64,000 nucleotides of DNA from Nostoc sp. PCC 7524. GTDB taxonomy: Bacteria; Cyanobacteriota; Cyanobacteriia; Cyanobacteriales; Nostocaceae. Position numbers and translations under genes: made by a program. Positions within the stretch are counted from its first letter, which is position 1, and the number at the start of each line of letters is the position of its first letter. Below, in pieces: positions 1 through 9,278 of this stretch. The notes beneath the pieces were generated by a model. The model saw only the letters and a program-made list of their open reading frames with translations. It was not told where the DNA came from and searched no databases. The DNA lies in assembly GCF_000316645.1 (NCBI RefSeq), contig NC_019684.1:4369501-4433500 (forward strand). Reading direction: 5' to 3'.

Positions 1-667
1 CTAATTGCACACCATACAAACGCAGCAAATCATTACGAGCTGATTCAATTTCATGACGTTGTTGAGATTTGGGATCGAGATCAAGAGCAGCATTAGAGAT
101 AAATTTGTTAGCACCTATTTCTAAAACTTTCGCAAATAAAGATTTTGTTTCTTGTCGAATCAAGGCAATTAAATCTTCTTTGTCCATTTCAATTTTGATA
201 GTGGTTGCAGCCCAGCTTTTAAAATCTGGTGCTAACCTAGAAAGTAATGATGCTACTTCATCTTGTAACCATAAAACTACTGGGAATGGGAAACTAGCTG
301 CATAAATATCTCTGGCTTGGTTAATACCAATCAATAAATCATCAAGAGCAATAACTGATTCTAGACCAAACACCATGACGGCTGATGGTAAGGAATCCAT
401 AGCCACAGAAGGATGATCTAAGAATAATTGTGAAATAATTGTTGTATGTAAGGCATTAGTTGATGGTTGCAGAAAAATTTCTCTAATATTGATATCTTTG
501 CTGAGAGAGCGTACTTCATCTAGCATTCGCTCTCGTAAATGACTATAGTTACAACGAATTAAAATGAGAGCAAATTGGTTTTGAGAAAGATTGATAGACC
601 GAATCAATCTTTGTAAAGATTGTTGATTATTATTGGCGATCGCTGTTGTTAATTGGCATTGAGTCAT
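1..667 (-). CDS. Partner protein of the upstream ATPase, C-terminus cut by window edge
   Basis: An open frame runs from an ATG at 667 to the left edge, 222 codons with no stop, so only the N-terminal part is visible. It lies 235 bp downstream of the ATPase at 903-2234 on the same strand. The visible part alternates hydrophobic strands and helices (ALILIRCN, SAVMVFGLESV, FPFPVVLWLQDE, then LAPDFKSW) but has no Walker A. The same succession occurs in the N-terminal 180 residues of the TPR protein at 12612-14177 (GLYFVQCT, ILLIKGLEYS, FPFCFVFLLRS, RAPDFFDWRS), which also follows an ATPase. I infer a shared STAND-like but P-loop-free module, probably with TPR repeats beyond the edge. No function is known to me. 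Confidence 0.7.
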   Translation of the reverse strand, partial: MTQCQLTTAIANNNQQSLQRLIRSINLSQNQFALILIRCNYSHLRERMLDEVRSLSKDINIREIFLQPSTNALHTTIISQLFLDHPSVAMDSLPSAVMVFGLESVIALDDLLIGINQARDIYAASFPFPVVLWLQDEVASLLSRLAPDFKSWAATTIKIEMDKEDLIALIRQETKSLFAKVLEIGANKFISNAALDLDPKSQQRHEIESARNDLLRLYGVQL

Positions 668-902
668 AAAAACACAATTAAATAGATAAAAATCATTACA
701 GCATAATTTAAAAGGCATATTATGCCTTTTAAATTGCTATTACCCATATGTTGCAAATATGAGAATATGTATTACCAAAAAACCAGATATTTGCTTTTTA
801 GCGTATCTATATCAATTTAAAAACATCCTCTTTCAAACTTCCATAAAGTTTAGTCCTGTCAGTTTGAATTTTGAATGTTGAGTTGCCAAAGTTATTGTTT
901 TA

Positions 903-2234
903 TTACTGATGTTGTCGCCATGCAATAACTTTTTCAGTTTCTGCCAAAGCTGGACTAATGCCAAACCAGCGTCCACGAGGATCTCGGTATTCAAACAAAT
1001 ACATACTTCTGAGTAAGCTCTGATAATCAGACTCGCCTTTAACACTTTGTTGCTGTACAACTTCAAATAATAATTCCCACTGACATTCATCAATAGCTAA
1101 TAGCAAATCATCACGATAATCTTTAATGACAGCTTCTAAACAATCTCTGGAAAATGGCGGATCTTGTCGTTGGAGGCAGCTGTACAGTAAACCTAATAAA
1201 TTACGTATATGTCCACCACTAACACGGCATAAACGGTCTAGGGTGTCTGGGTGATCAAATAATTCTGTAATAAATTGCTCCCTTTCATTACAGGGAACTT
1301 CTGGAAAAGCTCTTGCTAGCACTAACTGACGCAGTAAAGACATTCCAGGTTCGTAGTCACTACCATCTCTTTGGCGCACTAGCACCATTGGCAATACTTT
1401 GGGAGCAATACCGCCTCCCAAACGGTTTTTCAGTGTTTCGTACTCATTGGAAAAAATTAACGCCAGGGGAATTGTGTAAACCAAATGGCATTTGAGTCTA
1501 CGTAACTGTTCACCTCTATCAATGAATAGATATTCTGGTTGCGTCCGTCCAGATGCCATAGGACGCATATCAACTCGGTCTAAGTTATCTACGATGACTA
1601 CTAATCCTTTTTGACCCCGCAACTTTAGCTGCTCAATAGCTTTTTCTAATATCTCTTCATTAATTGCTTGTAGAATGCTGTTGGTGCGAGGTTCTAAATA
1701 CTGCCTAAGTTGATTGCGTAACTGAGTGCTATCTTTAGTTTTAGCCGTAATTTTGGCAATACCCAAGGAAAACTCTGCTTCTCCCGAAAGTTCTATCGGT
1801 GTTTGCAAGAAATCGCCGATTTCTTTAAACAAAGTGCTAAAGTAACCAGGTTTCTGTTTGACACCGATCGCTTCCAAACTCACACTAACTTGACGAGCGA
1901 CACTCAACAAAATATCACTAATATCAATATCTGCCATATCCAGGTCTTGACTGGACTCAAAATAGACTACATGAAACCCCGCTACTTCTAACTCGGCTTT
2001 GAGGCGCTGCAACTCTGTTGATTTACCACAGCCAATATGACCTGTAAATAATTGGCAGGTAGGCTCATCAGGAGAAATACGACTGATAGTACGTTGTAAT
2101 TCTTCGACAATTTTGCATCCACGTACATCAGCAAAATCTATATAATACTGCCGATCTAGCATCACACTCATATTTAGCGTATAGCTAGGGTTACAAGCTT
2201 TGTAAAAGCGTGACAAGTTTAATGTATTGCCCAT
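903..2234 (-). CDS. P-loop ATPase of a two-gene ATPase/partner system (locus 1)
   Basis: 443 residues. Walker A GHIGCGKS is at residues 65-72 and a Walker B strand VVIVDNLDR at about 212-220, the layout of AAA/STAND-type NTPases. A downstream stretch (GGHIRNLLGLL) resembles a sensor 2/lid region. No membrane segment or signal peptide is visible. The N-terminus aligns by eye with the ATPase at 14174-15498 (DVRG, then GHxGxGKS, then VVYF), which supports the chosen ATG although the ribosome site is weak. Its partner follows at 1-667. Such pairs are widespread in filamentous cyanobacteria and look like NTP-dependent signalling or conflict modules; the actual function is unknown. Confidence 0.8.
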   Translation of the reverse strand: MGNTLNLSRFYKACNPSYTLNMSVMLDRQYYIDFADVRGCKIVEELQRTISRISPDEPTCQLFTGHIGCGKSTELQRLKAELEVAGFHVVYFESSQDLDMADIDISDILLSVARQVSVSLEAIGVKQKPGYFSTLFKEIGDFLQTPIELSGEAEFSLGIAKITAKTKDSTQLRNQLRQYLEPRTNSILQAINEEILEKAIEQLKLRGQKGLVVIVDNLDRVDMRPMASGRTQPEYLFIDRGEQLRRLKCHLVYTIPLALIFSNEYETLKNRLGGGIAPKVLPMVLVRQRDGSDYEPGMSLLRQLVLARAFPEVPCNEREQFITELFDHPDTLDRLCRVSGGHIRNLLGLLYSCLQRQDPPFSRDCLEAVIKDYRDDLLLAIDECQWELLFEVVQQQSVKGESDYQSLLRSMYLFEYRDPRGRWFGISPALAETEKVIAWRQHQ

Positions 2235-2329
2235 TTTGCAGATAGTAGATGCTGTTTTTTGTCTGATTAGATACTAATTATCTCTAACCATTTGTTTTGG
2301 TGCGTATGTATTTACTCGTAATTTAACAA

Positions 2330-2545
2330 CTAAATACTACAAAAATCGTAATTATTTTTAAAATTGGCATGGTAAGCTGTATGGACTCTAGCAAAGGGCT
2401 TGCTAACGGTGTCATGATGCTTAATCCATTGCCAATCCTGTTGGTAAAGTTCATCACTAATGCCTGAATTCCAGTAAAGTTGCTGTAAAGTATGACTAGA
2501 AATAAAGTCCCCGTTGGAGAGGACAGCTAGCCAATCGCGGTAATT
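2330..2545 (-). pseudogene. Relic of an unidentified coding sequence between the ATPase and ftsQ
   Basis: On the minus strand a 71-codon frame without a start reads like real protein (RDWLAVLSNGDF, LYWNSGISDELYQQDWQWIK, then HDTVSKPFARVHTAYH). An in-frame TAG lies immediately before it at 2546-2548 and a TAG ends it at 2330-2332. Its Trp/Tyr/Asp-rich composition is unlike random AT-rich spacer. I do not recognise the family. It may be the tail of a gene lost by deletion upstream of ftsQ, or chance. Confidence 0.35.
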
Positions 2546-2610
2546 CTATTGAAATTAAACAATTAGTCAAGGCTGGCAATGAATTGGACTGCAAACGACA
2601 AGAGGGATCA

Positions 2611-3465
2611 ATGCCTGGTATAGTATATATTTCTCGTAAGGAGTTAGCTCAACGTCGCCAAAAGTTACGCCGACAGCGCCAAATGAAAATTTTGCAAGCT
2701 ATTTGGCGAACTGTGGCAATTACTGGACTGGCGGGTGGTTTATTGTGGGTGACAATCCAGCCAATTTGGATACTCAAAACGCCTAAACAAATATCAATCA
2801 CATCAGGCAATCAATCATTGTCACAAGAGGCAGTGCAGTCACTATTGGTGCTGTCATATCCGCAATCTTTATGGCGAATTCAACCAGCAGCTATCGCCGA
2901 ATCCTTGAAAAAACAGCCAGCTATTGTACAAGCAACTGTTAGCCGTCGGCTTTTTCCTCCAGGTTTAATGATTGAGATCCAAGAAAGAGTACCTGTAGCA
3001 ATAGCTCAAAGGACTCGATCCCAAGGCAATAACACTAACAAGACAGAAATATCTACAGGCTTATTAGATGCCCAAGGGGTTTGGATGCCTTTAGAAAAAT
3101 ACACAATGATTAACCCCGAAGTTAAATTACCCAGCCTGAAAGTGATCGGTGTTCCCGAACAATATCGTCAATACTGGAGTACACTGTATTCCTCTATTAG
3201 CCGAAGTTCTGTAAAAATTACAGAAATCGATTACCAAGATCCAACTAACTTAAAGCTGAAAACGGAACTAGGAATTGTCTATCTTGGCGCTCTAAGTCCC
3301 CATTTACCTCAACAAATCAGTGTACTGGCAAAACTACGCCACTTACCAACCAAAATCAATCCTACACAAATCAATTACATCGACTTGAAAAATCCTGATT
3401 CTCCATTAGTACATATAAACCAAACAAAGGAAATGGTTAACTCTCAAACTCCTTCACAAAATTAA
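2611..3465 (+). CDS. ftsQ: Cell division protein FtsQ/DivIB
   Basis: About 284 residues from the ATG at 2611, which has a purine-rich GAGGGA just upstream; a TTG nine codons earlier is possible but less likely. Layout fits FtsQ: a basic cytoplasmic N-terminus (RRQKLRRQRQ), one membrane helix near residues 28-48, then a POTRA domain (sequence around SLWRIQPAAIAESLKKQPAI, with the VSRRLFPPGLMIEIQERVPVA strand). FtsQ is a bitopic divisome scaffold linking early and late division proteins. ftsZ follows on the same strand 1.3 kb downstream, the usual cyanobacterial neighbourhood. It has a short basic tail and no sign of damage. Confidence 0.9.
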   Translation: MPGIVYISRKELAQRRQKLRRQRQMKILQAIWRTVAITGLAGGLLWVTIQPIWILKTPKQISITSGNQSLSQEAVQSLLVLSYPQSLWRIQPAAIAESLKKQPAIVQATVSRRLFPPGLMIEIQERVPVAIAQRTRSQGNNTNKTEISTGLLDAQGVWMPLEKYTMINPEVKLPSLKVIGVPEQYRQYWSTLYSSISRSSVKITEIDYQDPTNLKLKTELGIVYLGALSPHLPQQISVLAKLRHLPTKINPTQINYIDLKNPDSPLVHINQTKEMVNSQTPSQN

Positions 3466-4767
3466 GTATGTCTTATGTTTTAAAGACTCTTACGTGAATC
3501 AATAAAATTTATTTTTATAGAGAAATATATTTAGCTGTTTTGCTAATTTCTAGAGAGCTACAAGAAAACTAGCTTTGAGTTTCAACCCTTTAAGGCTAGG
3601 GAGCAACGGTAATTATTTGCGATTAATCAATAAGACGCAGATAGCTAGATTGTCCACACAAAGAAGTCGCAGGTATAATCAAGGGTTTGAACAGGGACTA
3701 TAGGGTAGGGTGTTGACTCTGCGCTTTTTAGGGGTTAGAAAATCTTGGAAAAGATATGTAGGACTTGCGAGTGAAGCAATCGTCTGGGATTGCTTCGCTC
3801 GCCATGACTGTAAATATTCTTGTCTATCTACATAGACAGAGATTTTGCACTGCTACAACAACTGCATGAACCAAAAACCCCCAAATTTCATCAAACTTCA
3901 TACCCCTAGTATCTGCTGCTTCCTGTCGAGTATCTCCCTTTCATTGCCTTCTGCAAAACTCTACTACTGAGCAGTTTATAAACACAGGCTTAAATATTAC
4001 TACTATTCAGCTTTTCTTTAGTTACAACAAACAATACAGCAAGCTGAGTGTTCCATAAATCATCAGCAGATTCTTTATTGCAGCAAATTTCATTGTAAAC
4101 AACCCGTGAAACTAAATTTTTGTTTAAAGTAGCAATTATCCCCAATTAAGAAACATATCAACTATATTATTAATTCAGATGAGACGTGCTGTAGCTGATA
4201 CTGACAGATTTAGTGATCACCTTGAAATTTTTTATTGTAGTATTACTTGTATTTTTATTAAGTCTATGTTTAATTGCTTAGAGTTAGCCGCTAAAACTAA
4301 TCATCAAGGAATCAAGAAATACTATTTTCAGTATATTCTTCCTAAAGAGTGTAGTAAAGAATACAAAAAAATCTCAGAATTAATAACAGGAAGTGATATA
4401 AAAACCAAGAGTGTGAGTAGTAATATCAATAACTAATTACAATGATTAACAAAATTAGAGAGAATGTATCGGTTATGCCAGAGATATACTATGCAAAATT
4501 GGCAATGTAGTGACAATATTAATATCACATTGAAGTTATACAGATCAATTTTAGTTAAATATAGGTATACTTCTCTAGAATTAGCCGTGTGATCGGCTGC
4601 TTTGATGGCTGATCCCATAGCAAGATGTCACACTTGTAATCTACTTGTGGTTAGAAGTAGTGATCACAGTAAAGAGCAGTGCCATAGATTTTAGCAGTGG
4701 CAAACCATAGTTGACTCTTAGGCAAATAGCATCTGAATAAAGTCGTTTATCTACCTTTCTGAATCCA
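3466..4767 (+). other. ftsQ-ftsZ intergenic region with a hairpin repeat
   Basis: This 1.3-kb spacer is AT-rich. The clear structure is an inverted repeat at 3767-3802: arms GCGAGTGAAGCAATC and GATTGCTTCGCTCGC with one mismatch around a 6-nt loop, like the small dispersed palindromes of Nostoc. The ftsZ promoter must lie in the last few hundred bases but I cannot assign -35/-10 boxes. An 85-codon ORF at 4179-4436 is not convincing. Confidence 0.5.
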
Positions 4768-6057
4768 ATGACACTTGATAATAACCAAGAGCTTACCTAT
4801 AAAAATTCCCAATCTTTGGGGCAGCCGAGCCTCTCACTAGCAGTTAACTCAACTAACCCCTTTAATCACTCTGGGCTGAATTTTGGACAAAACCACGATA
4901 ATAAGAAGATTATTACGGAAAATAGCCGCATTGGCGAGATTGTCCCAGGACGAGTTGCTAACATCAAAGTTATCGGTGTCGGTGGCGGCGGTGGAAATGC
5001 GGTGAACCGCATGATTGAGTCTGATGTTTCTGGGGTAGAGTTTTGGTCAATTAACACTGATGCTCAAGCTTTAACTTTGGCAGGCGCTCCCAGTCGCTTA
5101 CAAATTGGGCAGAAGTTGACACGAGGCTTAGGGGCTGGTGGTAATCCTGCTATTGGTCAAAAAGCAGCAGAAGAATCCAGAGATGAAATTGCTACAGCTC
5201 TGGAGGGTGCTGATTTGGTGTTTATTACTGCTGGTATGGGAGGCGGTACTGGTACAGGTGCAGCCCCAATTGTCGCAGAAGTCGCTAAAGAGATGGGCGC
5301 TCTGACAGTGGGTGTGGTGACACGTCCTTTTGTCTTTGAAGGTCGTCGTCGCACCAGTCAAGCAGAGCAAGGTATTGAAGGGCTAAAAAGCCGGGTTGAT
5401 ACTCTGATCATCATCCCTAATAATAAATTGCTAGAAGTTATCCCTGAGCAAACACCTGTGCAAGAAGCTTTTCGCTATGCAGATGATGTGTTACGCCAAG
5501 GTGTGCAAGGAATTTCAGATATTATTACGATTCCTGGTTTGGTAAACGTAGACTTTGCTGATGTGCGGGCTGTTATGGCAGATGCAGGTTCGGCATTGAT
5601 GGGAATTGGTGTGAGTTCCGGAAAATCCAGAGCCAGAGAAGCCGCGATCGCCGCTATCTCCTCACCATTGCTAGAATGTTCTATCGAAGGCGCTAGAGGG
5701 GTTGTATTTAATATTACAGGTGGTAGTGACCTCACCCTACATGAAGTCAATGCCGCCGCAGAAACTATCTATGAAGTAGTTGATCCCAACGCTAATATTA
5801 TTTTTGGCGCTGTAATTGATGACAGACTGCAAGGTGAGGTAAGAATTACCGTCATTGCTACTGGTTTTACCGGCGAAATTCAAGCAGCGCCCCAGCAGAA
5901 TGCGGCCAGTGCGCGTGTAGTACCTCCGCCATCGAAACGCACACCCTTACAACAACCAGCAGCTAATCAACCAGCACCATCTCCTATTCCTGAACCAAAA
6001 GAAAAAACTGGATTGGATATTCCTGATTTTCTCAGAAATCGGCGACCACGGAATTGA
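4768..6057 (+). CDS. ftsZ: Cell division GTPase FtsZ
   Basis: 429 residues. The tubulin signature GGGTGTG is at 158-164, the early loop [13 protein letters not shown] near 70-82, the T7 loop [11 protein letters not shown] near 260, and a conserved C-terminal tail [12 protein letters not shown] for binding ZipN/SepF-type partners. FtsZ polymerises with GTP into the Z ring that recruits the divisome, including FtsQ encoded upstream. The roughly 60-residue N-terminal extension before the GTPase core is typical of filamentous cyanobacteria, and a Pro/Gln-rich linker of about 40 residues precedes the tail. All active-site loops are intact. Confidence 0.98.
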   Translation: MTLDNNQELTYKNSQSLGQPSLSLAVNSTNPFNHSGLNFGQNHDNKKIITENSRIGEIVPGRVANIKVIGVGGGGGNAVNRMIESDVSGVEFWSINTDAQALTLAGAPSRLQIGQKLTRGLGAGGNPAIGQKAAEESRDEIATALEGADLVFITAGMGGGTGTGAAPIVAEVAKEMGALTVGVVTRPFVFEGRRRTSQAEQGIEGLKSRVDTLIIIPNNKLLEVIPEQTPVQEAFRYADDVLRQGVQGISDIITIPGLVNVDFADVRAVMADAGSALMGIGVSSGKSRAREAAIAAISSPLLECSIEGARGVVFNITGGSDLTLHEVNAAAETIYEVVDPNANIIFGAVIDDRLQGEVRITVIATGFTGEIQAAPQQNAASARVVPPPSKRTPLQQPAANQPAPSPIPEPKEKTGLDIPDFLRNRRPRN

Positions 6058-6552
6058 GCGGTTTTAGATTTGAGATTATTAAAAATTTGTAGTCTTAGGT
6101 CAGGCTGATTGCTATATAAAATCTGCTAGTTCTCAAGTTGCACCAGAGGTAGAAGTCAGCAATGCTGTTGCTATCTCATGTAATGGCTGTTGTTGTCACA
6201 AATAAATCTATACCACACAAAAACAAAATCAAGTTATACATAATTCTGCCGACTTGGATGTCCATTTATGTTTTTGGGACGGAAGAGAAGCAGAATTTTT
6301 TAAGATGCTGATTTACCTCCTAAAGTCTGAGCAGCACCTGTCTTGAATCTGAATAGACAGTTGATGACAGGTGCGATCGCAATTTATAAGTAAAAGGGCT
6401 TACATAAGTATCATAAATTGCTTATTGAGGTATTCAGTAGTCCTTAGTCCATAGTTAAAAGTAAAACGGTGAAGTAAGAAACTCTAGAGACTTAATCAAA
6501 ACTACTTTTACAGAAAGGTAGTTGGAAGTAGAAATCCGCAGGTAAGTGAAAA
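6058..6552. other. Spacer between convergent ftsZ and gshB
   Basis: 495 bp between the 3' ends of ftsZ and gshB. The one structure I see is a spaced inverted repeat, CACCTGTC at 6335-6342 and GACAGGTG at 6366-6373, next to a HIP1 site. No T-tract follows, so it is not a convincing terminator. No ORF is supported. Confidence 0.4.
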
Positions 6553-7533
6553 TTATTTTAGTTTTTTATTTGTTAAATTCTGCTCAACCCATTGAATTAC
6601 CTGATTACCAAGGCGAGTGCCATCTAGCCTGTCGATTTCCCTGACTCCTGTAGGGCTAGTGACGTTAACTTCTGTGAGGTAGCCACCAATCACATCAATA
6701 CCTACGAAAATTAAGCCGTCTTGGCGTAGTTTTTCGGCTAATTGGGTGCAGATTTCATACTCTCTGGGGGTAATCTCAGTTTGAGCAACTGTACCACCAG
6801 TTGCCATGTTATTACGAAAATCGCTCCCACTCGAAAGTCGATTGAGAGCGCCAATTGGTTCGCTATTAAGGAGGATAATGCGTTTATCTCCTTCTTTAGC
6901 CTCTGGTAAATAGGTTTGTACCATAACTGGTAATCTGCCTTGGTAGGTACTGAGTTCGACAATCGAATTGAAATTGCGATCGCCTGATTGTAAAAATAAA
7001 ATCCCTTCCCCGGCTTTGTTACCCAATGGTTTAAGAACAGTTGCCCCTTTAGCTTCGACAAACTGACGAATCAACTGTTTATCGGCACTGACAATGGTTT
7101 CTGGAATGGCGTTGGTAAACTGGAGAGCATACATTTTTTCGTTTGCTGCTCGGATACCACTGGGACTGTTGATTACCAAAGTTTTGTTTTGGTCAATGTA
7201 ATCCAGGATGTAAGTAGCATATAGGTAAGCATCGTTAACAGGTGGATCTGTCCGCATAAATACGGCATCCATGCTTTCCAGGGATAGAAAGGAACGTTGG
7301 CTCAACTGATACCAAGGATTGGCTGCGATCCAACGTCCATCAACTAACTGTATTGGGTCTAATTCCACCTGTTGTAAGATAGCCCAAGCTTTACCTTCTA
7401 CTACACTCAGCCAATTGGACTGAGTTATCCAGATTTCATGACCCAAAATTTGCGCTGCTTCCATCAAAGCCACGCTAGTATCATGACATGGGTCAAGCTG
7501 ATGGATGGGATCAATAATAAAAGCCAGTTTCAC
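6553..7533 (-). CDS. gshB: Glutathione synthetase
   Basis: 326 residues, the usual length for prokaryotic GshB. It joins gamma-glutamylcysteine and glycine with ATP. Visible family marks are the N-terminal MKLAFIIDPI, MRTDPP at 93-98, INSPSGIRAANEKMYA near 121-135, the ATP-grasp lysine in VLKPLGNKAGEG near 167-176, and the C-terminal metal/ATP segment TEVNVTSPTG. The KPLGNKAG variant replaces the commoner KPLDGKGG of other bacteria. grxC, whose product uses glutathione, lies directly upstream on the same strand, so the pair may be coexpressed. Confidence 0.97.
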   Translation of the reverse strand: MKLAFIIDPIHQLDPCHDTSVALMEAAQILGHEIWITQSNWLSVVEGKAWAILQQVELDPIQLVDGRWIAANPWYQLSQRSFLSLESMDAVFMRTDPPVNDAYLYATYILDYIDQNKTLVINSPSGIRAANEKMYALQFTNAIPETIVSADKQLIRQFVEAKGATVLKPLGNKAGEGILFLQSGDRNFNSIVELSTYQGRLPVMVQTYLPEAKEGDKRIILLNSEPIGALNRLSSGSDFRNNMATGGTVAQTEITPREYEICTQLAEKLRQDGLIFVGIDVIGGYLTEVNVTSPTGVREIDRLDGTRLGNQVIQWVEQNLTNKKLK

Positions 7534-7662
7534 ACTTTTTGCCTCAATCGCCAGGACATTTTCAGGATAGTCAATTTAGATTATCCCCTGACGCTATGAT
7601 TGATTCACCATCTTTACGACTGGAAAACAATCCCATGCGGATCATTTGGATATGGTGCGAAA

Positions 7663-7926
7663 TTATTGAGCGATTAATAACTCATCTAGCTTGCCTTGAG
7701 CTTCTAGAGCGTGGATATCATCACAACCACCAACATGGCGATCGTTGATAAAAATTTGTGGTAAAGAGCGTCTGCCATTTGCTCTTTCAGACATTTTAGC
7801 CCGTGCTGCTTCGTCACCATCGATACTGTATTCGATAAAATCAACACCCTTGCGATTCAGCAAATTTTTAGCTCGGATGCAAAAGGGGCAAGTTGCCCAA
7901 GTGTAAATCTCTACCTTAGCTGCCAT
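7663..7926 (-). CDS. grxC: Glutaredoxin 3
   Basis: About 87 residues from the ATG at 7926, chosen because GAGGA sits 7 nt upstream; a start seven codons earlier lacks this. The dithiol active site CPFC comes after the first strand (VEIYTWATCPFC), followed by the cis-Pro strand SLPQIFINDRHVGGCDD that binds glutathione. It reduces disulfides and glutathionylated proteins in the cytosol using GSH, made by the neighbouring gshB product. Confidence 0.96.
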   Translation of the reverse strand: MAAKVEIYTWATCPFCIRAKNLLNRKGVDFIEYSIDGDEAARAKMSERANGRRSLPQIFINDRHVGGCDDIHALEAQGKLDELLIAQ

Positions 7927-7947
7927 AAAGTCCTCAATGTGGTGCAA

Positions 7948-8312
7948 TACTTATTAATTTTAGAACTTTAGCACTGGCTGTTAAGCAACTATCCTGTTGT
8001 CACCCAAACTCTCAACAACCATAGGTATAGTTTGATGGATAGCTAATAAGTAAAATTAGCGGCGAAATATAGAAGCTTTCACCGCCAATATGAAATTGAT
8101 AGTTTTTTGGCTCTTCATCACTTAATTATGCTAAATGCGTCTGTAAATAAGCTTAAAACCCTTACTGGGTAATCGTAACAGCCTTTAGTCGTAATTTTTG
8201 AGCGTGAATTGTGAAATTGACGCTACATAATGACTATAAGGCTCTACTTTCAAGGTAAGTTACGGACTTGATTTAAAATTCCAGCATAATACGTACTGAA
8301 GAACCAGTTTTT
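7948..8312. other. Spacer without recognised features
   Basis: AT-rich spacer between grxC (start) and the 3' end of the PEP-CTERM gene. It must contain the grxC promoter on the minus strand. I see no ORF, strong hairpin or known motif. Confidence 0.4.
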
Positions 8313-9026
8313 TTAATGGATGTAAATATTTTCTGTTTTTTTTGAGAGCTTTAAAGCACTGAGAGCAAATAAACCAAGGGCAGCAATTGCAGTAGGTTCA
8401 GGTACTTTTTTCGGTGGTGGTGGCGGTGGCGTGTAGTAAGGTGCTTGTCCTTTAAGTTTGCTGCTACCGTTACGGCTACCATTTTGAGATCCAACACTCA
8501 TTAACCTAGCGCCAAAGTTTTGCTGAGAAAACTGCTCTAAAGTGAGAGCCTTGGAGGTATGGTAGAGCGTGAAAGTAGTTGTTTGAAAATCGTCTCCTCC
8601 TCCGATTCCTTGTTGGCCAATTTCTACGCCAGCATCAAATTTTCCGCCGCCACCATTCAGATTATTACTACTACTACCGACAGATTGAATTGTTCCAGCA
8701 GGACCAAATTTACTAGCTGTGATATTTGCACCAGTTACTTTTAGGTCTTTGAGGAGAGAATCGTCTAAAATGTTAAAGAATAGTCCCCTAAGATCAGCAA
8801 TTGTGTTGCTACCAGTAGGTAGATAATCTACCTTAAATTGAACTTTACCAGATCCTGCTATTTGGTCATCCAAGGTAATCTGTACTCTTGCATCAGAACC
8901 TGTGAATTCCTCGATTATGAAACTTAAGGAAGCAGCATTAGCAGGGGCAAATACAGATGAGGCCATAACAACAGCAGTAGCCGCTAAACAAGAAGGTGCT
9001 ACTGCGCTTGACCAGAGATTTTTCAT
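8313..9026 (-). CDS. PEP-CTERM sorted exported protein
   Basis: 237 residues. An N-terminal signal peptide (hydrophobic run ending near SVFAPANA) is followed by a beta-rich, Gly/Ser/Asn-rich domain. The C-terminus has the sorting signal VPEPTAIAALGLFAL, a short helix, and a basic tail (KLSKK), preceded by a poly-proline stretch. Proteins of this type are processed by exosortase and placed on the cell surface or in the exopolysaccharide. No exosortase gene is in the window. A single Gly-rich loop (NLNGGGGKF) and no cysteines in the mature part are visible. The ligand or role is unknown. Confidence 0.85.
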   Translation of the reverse strand: MKNLWSSAVAPSCLAATAVVMASSVFAPANAASLSFIIEEFTGSDARVQITLDDQIAGSGKVQFKVDYLPTGSNTIADLRGLFFNILDDSLLKDLKVTGANITASKFGPAGTIQSVGSSSNNLNGGGGKFDAGVEIGQQGIGGGDDFQTTTFTLYHTSKALTLEQFSQQNFGARLMSVGSQNGSRNGSSKLKGQAPYYTPPPPPPKKVPEPTAIAALGLFALSALKLSKKTENIYIH

Positions 9027-9216
9027 AATTAATTGTGCTGACGAACAAGAATTTTGAGATGTATCTGTAAAGTGGAGAGTTTGTTTAAATCACTACCCAT
9101 CTTGTAGCCAGAAGCACCTAAATTGATAGACTTAACAACAGTTTAAATAGGTGACTAAGATTTGTCTATGATAAGGTTACTGTGTTCAAGAACTCTTCAT
9201 TTAGAACTTTAAATAA

Positions 9217-9243
9217 AGAAAAAACCCAGTATAAATCCTGGGT
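9217..9243 (-). terminator. Rho-independent terminator of hflX
   Basis: Read on the minus strand, stem ACCCAG/CTGGGT (9224-9229 with 9238-9243, 8-nt loop) is followed by a run of T. It lies 36 bp beyond the hflX stop. Confidence 0.75.
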
Positions 9244-9278
9244 ATATATAGAACAATAATTTAATTTAGTTTCTGTGT

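Noticed and set aside
4179..4436. 85-codon ORF in the ftsQ-ftsZ spacer
   Set aside because: AT-rich, no ribosome site, no recognisable domain; composition is like the surrounding spacer.
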